A stretch of 64,000 nt of DNA, taken from the NCBI RefSeq assembly GCF_016907235.1, contig NZ_JAFBBO010000001.1:1736001-1800000 (forward strand), in the 5' to 3' direction. This document shows, one piece after another, positions 8,448 to 15,731 of this stretch. How positions within the stretch are numbered: position 1 is the stretch's first letter; each line of letters starts with the position of its first letter. A model generated the notes under the pieces. The model saw only the letters and a program-made list of their open reading frames with translations. It made no database searches and was not told the origin of the DNA. This DNA comes from Oerskovia jenensis. GTDB lineage: Bacteria; Actinomycetota; Actinomycetes; Actinomycetales; Cellulomonadaceae. The position numbers were made by a program, and so were the translations under genes.

Positions 8448-8477
8448 CTTGGGACCCCAAGAATTGGCTTCCCAATT
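8448..8477. promoter_or_regulatory. Adjacent inverted repeats upstream of MarR copy 2, putative operator
   Basis: CTTGGG-AC-CCCAAG (8448-8461) is directly followed by AATTGG-CTTC-CCAATT (8462-8477), both with perfect 6-bp arms. They lie 36-65 bp upstream of the GTG start of the second OhrR-like gene. This A/T-rich segment stands out from surrounding GC-rich DNA. Operator function is inferred. Confidence 0.5.
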
Positions 8478-8913
8478 AATTCTCGCCACATCGGGAACAC
8501 TCTCAGGAAACCCACAGGCACGGATCCATATTTCCCAGCAGTTCCCCAGGACGCCGCCCTACGCTCATTGCAACGCAACGTCGCAGAACGGGCAGGGGGC
8601 CTCGCGGTGCAGCACTCATCCACACTTTCGCAGCACGACGAGGACGTCGTCAGATCCGCAGGATTCCGCGGAGAATCGACGGTCTGCCCTGTCGCCCACC
8701 ACAGCCTGTCCCGCGCCGCGACCCTCCGCCTCCCGGCGCGACGGAAGGATTCGGAAGCCCGGCCGCGAACCTCGCAGGAAATCTACCAGCCGGTAGTTGT
8801 TGTTTTCATCATCTCGATTCCTGAGACATCTCTTGCGGACACTTCTCCTTGCCTCATAACCTCCTCGGGACGGACCATTCGGTTCGCCTCTTCACAAATC
8901 ACATGGGGGATTC
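8478..8913. other. 436-bp lower-GC intergenic region upstream of the secreted-peptide gene
   Basis: I see no convincing gene here. Frames that cross it lack a ribosome-binding site and have non-coding character. Composition is less GC-rich than flanks, particularly from about 8780 (TTGTTGTTTTCATCATC). A short inverted repeat CTACC-AGCC-GGTAG sits at 8783-8796. The last 100 bp probably contain the promoter and 5' leader of the small secreted peptide, whose ATG at 8914 follows GGGGGA. Confidence 0.4.
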
Positions 8914-9201
8914 ATGAAGCAGGGAGCAAAGCGTTCCATCGGAACGACCGTCGCAGTGTCCGCGCTCACGATCGGACTCGCCTTGTCGGCGAGCCCCGCA
9001 TCCGCGGCCGGGTACTACACGCTGCACGCCGCCTCGGACTACTCGCAGGCGACCACCACCACCACGAACGGCTGGCAGGGGCGTTCCTACGCCCAGCACG
9101 GCAACCTCTCGGCACTCTCGAGCTGGTACACGGCAAGCTCGTACGCGTTCGCCGACTCCGGCTGGTCGTCGAGCTACTACGCAGCCGTTCAGTTCCGCTG
9201 A
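8914..9201 (+). CDS. Small secreted peptide, lactococcin 972-like bacteriocin candidate
   Basis: 95 residues with a clear Sec signal peptide (basic MKQGAKR, hydrophobic VAVSALTIGLALSA, cleavage after ASA near residue 31) leaving a mature peptide of about 64 residues. The mature part is rich in Ser, Tyr, Ala and Thr, lacks Cys and charged clusters, contains TTTTTNGWQGRSYAQHG and ends SSSYYAAVQFR. That layout (small, Cys-free, secreted, Gly-Trp and aromatic C-terminus) resembles lactococcin 972-family peptides, which bind lipid II; the resemblance is judged by eye and is only moderate. It is followed by a strong hairpin, then lipoprotein, adaptor and ABC genes. It could instead be an unrelated wall-associated peptide. 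Confidence 0.5.
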   Translation: MKQGAKRSIGTTVAVSALTIGLALSASPASAAGYYTLHAASDYSQATTTTTNGWQGRSYAQHGNLSALSSWYTASSYAFADSGWSSSYYAAVQFR

Positions 9202-9208
9202 TCGTCCT

Positions 9209-9246
9209 CCAAGGGTGGGGGTGCGGACGCGCACCCCCACCCTTGG
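9209..9246 (+). terminator. Strong hairpin after the secreted-peptide gene (terminator or attenuator)
   Basis: Perfect 17-bp stem (9209-9225 with 9230-9246; core AAGGGTGGGGGTGCG) and a 4-nt loop GACG, starting 8 bp past the stop codon. There is no T-run, as is usual in this GC-rich group. It would let the peptide transcript end here while some read-through feeds the lipoprotein and ABC genes. Confidence 0.75.
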
Positions 9247-9353
9247 CATGTCCGGAGCCGCACGACCCCGCGCACCGCGCGCCCCGAGCACGTCCCGTCC
9301 GGCGACCGCCGCTCGACACCACCCCAGCACCTCCCGCCGCCCGAGGAGTCCCC

Positions 9354-10019
9354 ATGCCCGACACCAGACCACCCCGGCTGCGCGCCCTGACCCTGGGCCT
9401 CGGCGCCCTGGTGCTCACGACGCTCGCCCTGACCGCCTGCTCGTCCACCGACGGACCCGGCGAGGGCGAGAGCCCCGTCGCCGGACAGAAGATCGCCTCG
9501 AGCCTCACCGCCCTGTTCGAGCAGCGGCTCGAGGAACCGGACCTCTCCGACTTCGAGCGCGAGGTCTTCGAGCGCGCGGTCGAGACCGGTGAGATCTCCG
9601 CCGTCGACTACGAGGAGGCGTTCAACCGCTACCAGGCCTGCATGCTCGACCTCGGCTATCAGGACACCTGGACCAAGGGACCGGACGGTCTCTTCCAGAT
9701 CACTCCCCCGGCATCGATCACCCAGGACCCCAAGGCTGCCGAGGAGTACATGGAGCGCGGCTCGGACTGTGCCGACGGGACCGTCATGCGGATCGAAGCC
9801 ACCTACGGGCAGCAGCAGAACAACGCCGACCTGCTCGCCGATCCCCGCGAGGTCGCGGTCCAGTGCCTGCAGACGCTGGGCGCGGTGCCCGCCGACTACA
9901 GCCCCGAGGACCTCGAGACCGAGCTCCAGGGGGACCTCCAGAAGGCCTCCTTCGACGCCAAGGACCCCGAGGCGAACCAGTGCCTGCGCGGTGCCGGCTT
10001 CGCCATCGCCCTCCAGTGA
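9354..10019 (+). CDS. Lipoprotein of unknown function (export/bacteriocin-like locus)
   Basis: 221 residues from ATG 9354 (GAGGAG 8 nt upstream). A lipobox LALTACSS near residue 24-31 marks lipidation of Cys. The mature part is acidic and helical (PDLSDFEREVFERAVETGEIS) with four further Cys in contexts YQACMLDLGY, GSDCADGT, AVQCLQTLGA and NQCLRGAGF, which could form two disulphides outside the membrane. I do not recognise a family, but the C-x2-D and D-C-L patterns are echoed in the next lipoprotein. Position directly before a second lipoprotein, adaptor, ATPase and permease suggests an accessory or immunity role (inference). Confidence 0.75.
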   Translation: MPDTRPPRLRALTLGLGALVLTTLALTACSSTDGPGEGESPVAGQKIASSLTALFEQRLEEPDLSDFEREVFERAVETGEISAVDYEEAFNRYQACMLDLGYQDTWTKGPDGLFQITPPASITQDPKAAEEYMERGSDCADGTVMRIEATYGQQQNNADLLADPREVAVQCLQTLGAVPADYSPEDLETELQGDLQKASFDAKDPEANQCLRGAGFAIALQ

Positions 10020-10053
10020 GACACCACCCCTCCCCTCGAAAGGACGCTGAATC

Positions 10054-10461
10054 ATGAACGCACAGCGCGTGATCCTCCCCCTCGCCCTCGGCTGCGCCCT
10101 CCTCCTGTCCGCCTGCACGGCCGCGCCCGCACCCGACGCACCCGACGCGATCACCACCTCCGACGCCGGGACCGCTCCAGGCGCCGACGCCGGGACGACC
10201 ACGGGCGGCCAGCAGAAGGGTGGCAGCGACGAACCCGCTGCGGGAACCCCCGACGAGGCGACCCAGAAGTACCTGGACTGCCTGATCGACAACGGTGTCG
10301 ACGCCATCATCGACGGCAGCGGTCGCATCGCCTACGGTGCCGCCGAGAAGGGCGGCTCCATCAAGACCGGCGGGGACACCACCTCGCCCGAGTCCGCCGC
10401 GCAGACCACCTGCCAGGAGCAGGTGCCCGAGTACGTCGCACCGAACGACGACGAGAAGTAG
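10054..10461 (+). CDS. Second small lipoprotein of the locus
   Basis: 135 residues, ATG 10054 with AAAGGA upstream. Lipobox LLLSACTA places the lipidated Cys at about residue 21. A low-complexity Pro/Asp/Ala/Thr/Gly linker follows, then a short domain with YLDCLIDNGVDAIIDGSGR and QTTCQEQVPEYVAP, whose two Cys may pair. The D-C-L motif resembles the first lipoprotein, suggesting related domains. The stop codon directly abuts the ATG of the next gene (10459-10461 then 10462), so the genes are surely co-translated. Confidence 0.75.
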   Translation: MNAQRVILPLALGCALLLSACTAAPAPDAPDAITTSDAGTAPGADAGTTTGGQQKGGSDEPAAGTPDEATQKYLDCLIDNGVDAIIDGSGRIAYGAAEKGGSIKTGGDTTSPESAAQTTCQEQVPEYVAPNDDEK

Positions 10462-11493
10462 ATGCGTACCTTCCGCACCGGCTCCGCCGTCGCCCTGGGA
10501 GGTGTGACCGTCGCCGCCCTCGGCGTCGCCGCCGGCCTCGTCCTGGCCCCGCCCCGCGCCCCCGCCGAGCTCGCCGCGGCGTCCGCCGAGCAGACGGTCG
10601 CCACGTCGACCCAGCAGTTCGACGACAAGCGCACCGTGCCCGTGACCCTGCACGTCTCCGAGTCCACGATCCTCCGCACGGCCGCGACCGGCGTCGTGAC
10701 CGAGGTGACGCTCGGAGCCGCGGGCGAGCTCACCTCCGGCACGGCCCCGTTCGACGTGAACAGCGAGCCCGTCATCGCGCTCCACACGAGCGTCCCGATC
10801 TACCGGGACCTCACCGCGGGAGACCGCGGCATCGACGTCACGGCGCTCCAGTCCGAGCTCGCCCGCCTGGGGTACACCGTCGACGCCAACGGCAGGTTCG
10901 GGCCCCGGACGACAGCCGCCGTCAAGGCGTTGCAGAAGCGCGAGGGCATGTCCAAGCCCAGCGGCTCGGTCGCCCTGGCACAGATCGTGTGGCTGCCCGC
11001 GGCGACCGTGACGCCCGAGACCTGGACCGCGACCCTCGGCAGCGCGATCGACGAGACCGGCGAGCTGGGTACCGTGCCGGCCGCACTCACGGCCGTCTCC
11101 GTGGCGAGCCCGCCCGCGGGCCTCGTGCCGGGCGAGCGGGTGCTCGAGCTGCTCGGCCAGACCACGACCCTCGACGCCAACAACGCGAGCACCGACCCCG
11201 CGTTCCTCGCCGCGGTCATGGCCTCGGCCGAGTACCGGTCGATCCGCCAGTCCGACACCCCGGACGAGGCGACCGCGTCCATCGCCCTGACGACCCCCTT
11301 GACCACGATCAGGGTCCCGCCCGCCGCGGTCTTCGCCGTCGAGGGGGCTCAGGCCTGCATCCAGGTCGACGGCACCGCCGTCCCCGTGACCATCGTCGGC
11401 TCCGGGCTGGGCGCGAGCCTCGTCACGCTCGAGGGCGAACCGCCCACCGAGGTCGACCTCGGCAGCGCGATCACCGCGAGCGCGTGCCGATGA
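10462..11493 (+). CDS. Peptidoglycan-binding adaptor protein (MacA-like partner of ABC exporter)
   Basis: 343 residues. An N-terminal membrane anchor (AVALGGVTVAALGVAAGLVLA) is followed by a region resembling the barrel/lipoyl parts of efflux adaptors (VPVTLHVSESTILRTAATGVVTEV) and, at about residues 120-155, a PG_binding_1 domain (RGIDVTALQSELARLGYTV, then GRFGPRTTAAVKALQKREG). The C-terminal part (TTPLTTIRVPPAAVFAV...) is beta-rich like adaptor membrane-proximal domains. In actinobacteria such proteins often stand with an ATPase and FtsX-like permease, linking a transporter to the wall. Its stop overlaps the ATG of the ATPase gene (ATGA, 11490-11493). Confidence 0.8.
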   Translation: MRTFRTGSAVALGGVTVAALGVAAGLVLAPPRAPAELAAASAEQTVATSTQQFDDKRTVPVTLHVSESTILRTAATGVVTEVTLGAAGELTSGTAPFDVNSEPVIALHTSVPIYRDLTAGDRGIDVTALQSELARLGYTVDANGRFGPRTTAAVKALQKREGMSKPSGSVALAQIVWLPAATVTPETWTATLGSAIDETGELGTVPAALTAVSVASPPAGLVPGERVLELLGQTTTLDANNASTDPAFLAAVMASAEYRSIRQSDTPDEATASIALTTPLTTIRVPPAAVFAVEGAQACIQVDGTAVPVTIVGSGLGASLVTLEGEPPTEVDLGSAITASACR

Positions 11494-12257
11494 CCCGCCG
11501 AGCGCGCCTCGACGCGAAGCAGAACGGCCCGGCGCTCGTCCCGACCGGCGCCTCGGAGGTCCGGGCCGAAGGACTGGGGCACCGGTTCGCCGGGACCCAG
11601 ATGCTGTTCGAGGACCTCAGCTTCACCATCGGGCCTGGGGAGGTGGTCGGGGTGTGCGGGCCGTCGGGCTGCGGGAAGTCGACCCTGCTCTCCATCCTCG
11701 CCGGGTGGGAGACCCCGACGACCGGGACCTTGACCACGGCCGGCATCGCCCGGACGGGCTGGGTCTTCCAGAACCCGTACGGGGTGCCACGTCGTTCGGC
11801 CCTGGACCATGTCGCCTTCCCGTTGCTGACCCAGGGCGCGTCGCGGGCGCAGGCACAGGAGGAGGCCCTGCGGGTCATGCGCCTGTTCAACCTCGAGGCC
11901 ACGGCCGACCGGCCGTTCGCCGCACTCTCCGGTGGGGAGGCCCAGCGCCTGATGCTGGCTCGCGCGGTGTGCACGGCCCCGGACCTCCTGCTGGTCGACG
12001 AGCCGACGGCACAGCTCGACATCCACACGGCGGCGACCGTCAACGAGACGCTGGGCCACATCGCGGAGGCGGGCTCGATCGTCGTCATCGCCACGCACGA
12101 CCCGGACACCCGGGCCGCGTGCACCCGTGTCATCGACATGCTGGACCTCGCACGCCATCACCCGCCCGGGCGCCCGACGGACGACCAGGCAGGCTCGTCG
12201 GCACCCCGCCGGTCCCCTGCCCGACCCCCGTCCCAGCTCGAGGAGAGCAGCACATGA
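11490..12257 (+). CDS. ABC transporter ATP-binding protein (MacB/LolD type)
   Basis: 255 residues from ATG 11490. Walker A is GPSGCGKST, the Q-loop is in TGWVFQNPYGVPRRSALDHV, the signature is LSGGEAQRL, Walker B is LLLVDEPTAQLD and the H-loop ATHDPDT; all catalytic elements are present. The N-terminal about 30 residues (TRRARLDAKQNGPALVP) and the Pro/Arg-rich C-terminal tail are unconserved. It powers the adjacent permease. Both ends overlap neighbours (ATGA at 11490 and 12254), showing a tight operon with the adaptor and permease. Confidence 0.93.
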   Translation: MTRRARLDAKQNGPALVPTGASEVRAEGLGHRFAGTQMLFEDLSFTIGPGEVVGVCGPSGCGKSTLLSILAGWETPTTGTLTTAGIARTGWVFQNPYGVPRRSALDHVAFPLLTQGASRAQAQEEALRVMRLFNLEATADRPFAALSGGEAQRLMLARAVCTAPDLLLVDEPTAQLDIHTAATVNETLGHIAEAGSIVVIATHDPDTRAACTRVIDMLDLARHHPPGRPTDDQAGSSAPRRSPARPPSQLEESST

Positions 12258-13321
12258 GGCTCGCGACCATCCTGTCCGAGTCGGGCCGGAACGTCGCCAC
12301 CGGGACGTCCCACGCGGTGGGGCTCGCTCTGGGGCTCGCGATCGCCTGCGGTCTCCTGAGCGGCGTCGACGCGGTGACGGTCATCGGCCTGGAGCAGGAC
12401 GCCACCGCCTACCAGGCGTCCGCCGCCCACGTCCGCACGGTGTCCGCCCCGGCCGCCGTCGACCCCGACGCGTGCGCCGCGCTCACGGACTCCTCGTCCG
12501 TCCAGGCGGCGGGGGCGCTCGTGCCGACCGAGCCCCTGATCCCGTCGGCGACACCGGCGAACCCGCTGCAGGCGTTCTCCGTGACCACCTCGCTCGGCCG
12601 GGTGCTCGGCGTCGACGCCACGCACCCGGAGGGGGTCTGGGTGTCGGAGACCCTCGCGCAGACCCTTGGCCTGTCCGTGGGGGGAACGCTCGGAACGAGC
12701 GACGGTCCGCTCGTCGTGGCGGGGACGTTTCCCTGGCCCCAGGACGGGCGGGACAGCCGGCTCGCCCTGGCGGTCCTCGTGCCGACCACGGTCGACCAGC
12801 GCTACGACGAGTGCTGGGCTGCCGGGTGGCCCACGACCGGTGCGGTCGACGACCTCCTGCGCACGGTCGTCGACGTCGAGCCGCAGAGCACGGAGGCCGT
12901 GACCGTCGGGCAGGTCAACACGTCGCTCGGCAAGAGCTTCGACGCGCACCAGTCCTTCGAGGAGCGACCCACCCGATTCGCGCCCTGGGGCTGCGCGGGC
13001 GTGGGCTTCGTCCTGGGGTACTGGGGGCTGCGCCGTCGTCGCCTCGAGCACGCCGGGGCGCGCCATGCGGGACAGAGCCGGTCGGCACAGCTCGCGACGG
13101 CGTCGCTCGAGACCGCGGTCTGGGCGGGCGCGGGGGCGATCGTCGGGGGTTCGGCACTGCTGGTCCTGGTGACGCTGTCCGGCGCCCACGATCAGGCGGC
13201 CGTGTTCAGGCTCGCGGCCCAGGGAGTGGCGCTCGGCGCGCTCGGAGCCCTGCTCGGGGCGACGGTCGCGGTCTCGCTCGTGCGGGAGCGTCACCTGTTC
13301 CGCTACTTCAAGGACAGGTGA
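12254..13321 (+). CDS. FtsX-like ABC permease of the secreted-peptide locus
   Basis: 355 residues. One N-terminal membrane segment (HAVGLALGLAIACGLLSGVDA), an extracytoplasmic region of about 200 residues, then three C-terminal membrane segments (FAPWGCAGVGFVLGYWGL, WAGAGAIVGGSALLVLVTL, VALGALGALLGATVAVSL): the MacB/FtsX arrangement. Between segments 2 and 3, LRRRRLEHAGARHAGQSRSA replaces the usual coupling helix. MacB-type permeases do not channel substrate but work mechanically on periplasmic or wall partners; here likely partners are the adaptor and lipoproteins. Possible roles are export of, or immunity to, the secreted peptide. Confidence 0.85.
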   Translation: MRLATILSESGRNVATGTSHAVGLALGLAIACGLLSGVDAVTVIGLEQDATAYQASAAHVRTVSAPAAVDPDACAALTDSSSVQAAGALVPTEPLIPSATPANPLQAFSVTTSLGRVLGVDATHPEGVWVSETLAQTLGLSVGGTLGTSDGPLVVAGTFPWPQDGRDSRLALAVLVPTTVDQRYDECWAAGWPTTGAVDDLLRTVVDVEPQSTEAVTVGQVNTSLGKSFDAHQSFEERPTRFAPWGCAGVGFVLGYWGLRRRRLEHAGARHAGQSRSAQLATASLETAVWAGAGAIVGGSALLVLVTLSGAHDQAAVFRLAAQGVALGALGALLGATVAVSLVRERHLFRYFKDR

Positions 13322-13346
13322 CGCCCCGCCCGTCGCCGGACCGGGA

Positions 13347-14438
13347 CTACTCGCCCGGGTAGACCACCCCGGTCTGGCGGCGGACCTCGTCCATGGTCCG
13401 CATGACGTCGAGCGTGTCCTGCCAGGTCATGCGCGGGCTCTGCGTCAGCCCGGCGTCGAGGCACCGGGCGACCTCGGCCGCCTGGTACTGCTTGCCCTCG
13501 CCCCGGAAGCCGTCGTAGCGCCACTGCGCGCCGTCGTGCCGGATCACGCGGAACGACGTCGGGGCGTAGAACGTGCCCTCGATCTCGATGCGCCCCGCGG
13601 TCCCCGAGATCGAGGCGACGTTGGGCGTCTGCGACCACAGGGTCGTCGACAGCGTGGCCATGGCCCGGCCGTAGCCGAGGGTGATGCCGAGCTGGCCGTC
13701 GACGCCCGTCTCCGTGAGCGCGCCGACCGCCGTGACCGACGACGGCGCCCCCAGCACGTCGTGCGCGAACGACACGGGGTACACGCCCAGGTCGAGCAGC
13801 GCTCCCCCCGCGAGATCGGGGGCGTAGAGCCGGTGCTCGGGGTCGAACGGGAAGAACTGGCCGTGGTCGGCGCTCACGGTGACGATCTCACCGATCTCAC
13901 CGCGTGCGATGACCGCGCGCAGCGCCGCGACGTGCGGCAGGAAGCGCGTCCACATGGCCTCCATGACGAACACGCCCGCGGCGCGTGCGGCGTCGAGGAT
14001 CTCGCGCGCCTCGGCCTCGTTGCGCGTGAACGCCTTCTCGACCAGGACGTGCTTGCCCGCGGCGATGGCCAGCAGGGCGTGCTCGCGGTGGTGGGAGTGG
14101 GGTGTGGCGACGTAGACGACGTCGACCTGGGGGTCCTCGACGAGCTCGGTGTAGTCGGCGTGGGTCGTGTGGATGCCGTGCTCGGTCGCGAAGCGCTCGG
14201 CCCGGACGCGGTCGCGTGATCCCACGGCCACGACGCGCGCGCGGGTGTGGTCGCGTACGGCCTCGGCGAAGGACCCGGCGATGTTCCCGGCGCCGAGGAT
14301 GCCCCAGCGGACGGTCGGTGCGGTCCGGGGATCGGGCACGACGCCGGAGATCACGTCGGGCAGGTCGGCGGCGGTCGCGACGAGGTCGGGCAGGGAGGCC
14401 GGCTCGGTCGGTGCCGCGGTGCGTGCGTCGTTGCTCAT
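13347..14438 (-). CDS. Gfo/Idh/MocA-family oxidoreductase (copy 1)
   Basis: 363 residues. The NAD(P)-binding fold opens VRWGILGAGNIAGSFAEAV (GxGxxA/S), followed by VDVVYVATPHSHHREHALLAI and HVLVEKAFTRNEAEAREIL; the usual EKP triplet is EKA here. The GGALLDLGVYPVSFAHDVLG segment is the conserved C-terminal catalytic region. Such enzymes oxidise or reduce sugars, inositols or dihydrodiols. A roughly 40-residue N-terminal extension (from MSNDARTAAPTEPASLPDLV) precedes the fold. It is highly similar to the next gene upstream, so they are tandem paralogues; a dispersed palindromic repeat lies between them. Confidence 0.9.
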   Translation of the reverse strand: MSNDARTAAPTEPASLPDLVATAADLPDVISGVVPDPRTAPTVRWGILGAGNIAGSFAEAVRDHTRARVVAVGSRDRVRAERFATEHGIHTTHADYTELVEDPQVDVVYVATPHSHHREHALLAIAAGKHVLVEKAFTRNEAEAREILDAARAAGVFVMEAMWTRFLPHVAALRAVIARGEIGEIVTVSADHGQFFPFDPEHRLYAPDLAGGALLDLGVYPVSFAHDVLGAPSSVTAVGALTETGVDGQLGITLGYGRAMATLSTTLWSQTPNVASISGTAGRIEIEGTFYAPTSFRVIRHDGAQWRYDGFRGEGKQYQAAEVARCLDAGLTQSPRMTWQDTLDVMRTMDEVRRQTGVVYPGE

Positions 14439-14517
14439 GGGTTCACGCTAACCCCGTGAGAGCGCACCCACGGGTCATTGCCCGAGGTGTGGTCGCGCGG
14501 CGACCAGGCCGTCAGGG

Positions 14518-14600
14518 ACGAGCACGAGGTTGCGCGCGGTCGAACCCGGCGATCGAGGCCGTGACGACCGCCGGAACGGCGTCAACCCCGTTCTCGGCAC
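14518..14600. repeat. Dispersed palindromic repeat, family A copy 1
   Basis: Right arm CAACCCCGTTCTCGGCAC (14583-14600) pairs with GAGCACGAGGTTG (14520-14532); an inner pair GAGGCCGT/ACGGCGTC lies between. It aligns over about 80 bp with copy A5 at 53610-53688. It lies 30 bp beyond the stop of the second Gfo/Idh gene. Confidence 0.75.
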
Positions 14601-14631
14601 GGGGAGGTCCACGGGGAGGTACCCGTGGAGG

Positions 14632-15666
14632 TCACTCGCCCGGGTAGACGACCCCCAGCTGCGCGCGGGCCGTGTCCATGACCCGCATCAGGTCGAGCGT
14701 GTCCTGCCACGTCATCCGCGGGCTCTCGGTCAGGCCCTCCGCGAGGCACCGAGCGACCTCGGCCGCCTCGTACTGCTTGGCCCCCGTTGCATACCCGTCG
14801 TACTCGCGCCGCGCCCCGTCGGCCCACACCACGCTGAACGTCGTGGGCACCATGAACCGGTCCACGACCTCGATCCGGCCCCCCGTGCCCGCGACCACGA
14901 GCGACGCCGCGGACTGCGCCAGGACCGACGAGGTCAGTGTCGCCGTCGCACGGTCCCCGTACCGCAGCACGACGGTCGACTGCGCGTCCACCCCGGTGGG
15001 AGCCTGCAGGCCGACGGCCGTGACGTCGTCGGGCCTGCCCAGGAGGTCCGTCGCGAACGCGAGCGGGTAGATCCCGATGTCCAGCAGCGCGCCGCCCGCG
15101 AGCTCGGGCGCGAAGAGCCGGTGCGACGGGTCGTACGCCGCGCGCGAGCCGTACGTCGCCGTGACCGACCGGACCTCGCCGATCTCCCCCTGGGCGATCA
15201 GCGCGCGGATCGCCGCGACGTGCGGCAGGTGCCGCGTCAGCATGGCCTCCATGACGAACACGCCCGCGGCCTGCGCCGCGGCCAGGACCTCGCGCGCCTC
15301 GCCCTCGTTGCGCGTGAACGCCTTCTCCATGAGGACCGGCTTGCCCGCCGCGATCGCCAGCAGCCCGTGGTCGCGGTGGTGCGAGTGCGGCGTCGCGACG
15401 TACACGACGTCGACGTCGGGGTCCGCGACGAGCGACGCGTACGACCCGTGCACGGTCGCCGACGGTGCGTGCCGCTGCGCGAAGTCACGTGCCCGGTGCT
15501 CGTCGCGCGATCCCACGGCCGCGACGTGCCCCTGCGTGAACGTCCGGACCTCGTCCGCGAACGTCCCGGCGATCTTCCCCGCCCCGAGGACGCCCCAGCG
15601 CACGGGCGGCGCGTCACCCGGATCGGGCACGGCGCCGAGCACGTTCACCACTGCGTGAGAGACCAT
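14632..15666 (-). CDS. Gfo/Idh/MocA-family oxidoreductase (copy 2)
   Basis: 344 residues. The motif order is the same as in copy 1: VRWGVLGAGKIAGTFADEVR, VDVVYVATPHSHHRDHGLLAI, PVLMEKAFTRNEGEAREVL and GGALLDIGIYPLAFATDLLG. It lacks the long N-terminal extension of copy 1. The shared EKAFTRN motif and ending (copy 1 LDVMRTMDEVRRQTGVVYPGE versus here LDLMRVMDTARAQLGVVYPGE) show recent duplication. Substrate unknown; enzymes of this subgroup are often annotated as dihydrodiol/D-xylose dehydrogenase-like. The ATG at 15666 is downstream of a strong hairpin that ends the upstream LAXTG gene, so it probably has its own promoter. Confidence 0.9.
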   Translation of the reverse strand: MVSHAVVNVLGAVPDPGDAPPVRWGVLGAGKIAGTFADEVRTFTQGHVAAVGSRDEHRARDFAQRHAPSATVHGSYASLVADPDVDVVYVATPHSHHRDHGLLAIAAGKPVLMEKAFTRNEGEAREVLAAAQAAGVFVMEAMLTRHLPHVAAIRALIAQGEIGEVRSVTATYGSRAAYDPSHRLFAPELAGGALLDIGIYPLAFATDLLGRPDDVTAVGLQAPTGVDAQSTVVLRYGDRATATLTSSVLAQSAASLVVAGTGGRIEVVDRFMVPTTFSVVWADGARREYDGYATGAKQYEAAEVARCLAEGLTESPRMTWQDTLDLMRVMDTARAQLGVVYPGE

Positions 15667-15678
15667 GCGTCCACGCTA

Positions 15679-15717
15679 CTGCGGCCCCGGGGTGGACCGG
15701 CCACCCCGGGGCCGCAG
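15679..15717 (-). terminator. Hairpin terminator of the LAXTG protein gene
   Basis: Perfect 17-bp stem (15679-15695 with 15701-15717; core GCGGCCCCGGGGTGG) with a 5-nt loop, 15 bp past the stop codon of the wall-anchored protein gene and before the Gfo/Idh start. There is no T-run. Confidence 0.75.
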
Positions 15718-15731
15718 CCCGCGCGCCGCGA

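Noticed and set aside
8373-10019. A 548-codon frame running through the secreted-peptide gene into the lipoprotein
   Set aside because: It has no ribosome-binding site and crosses a strong terminator; the real start is ATG 9354 with its lipoprotein signal.
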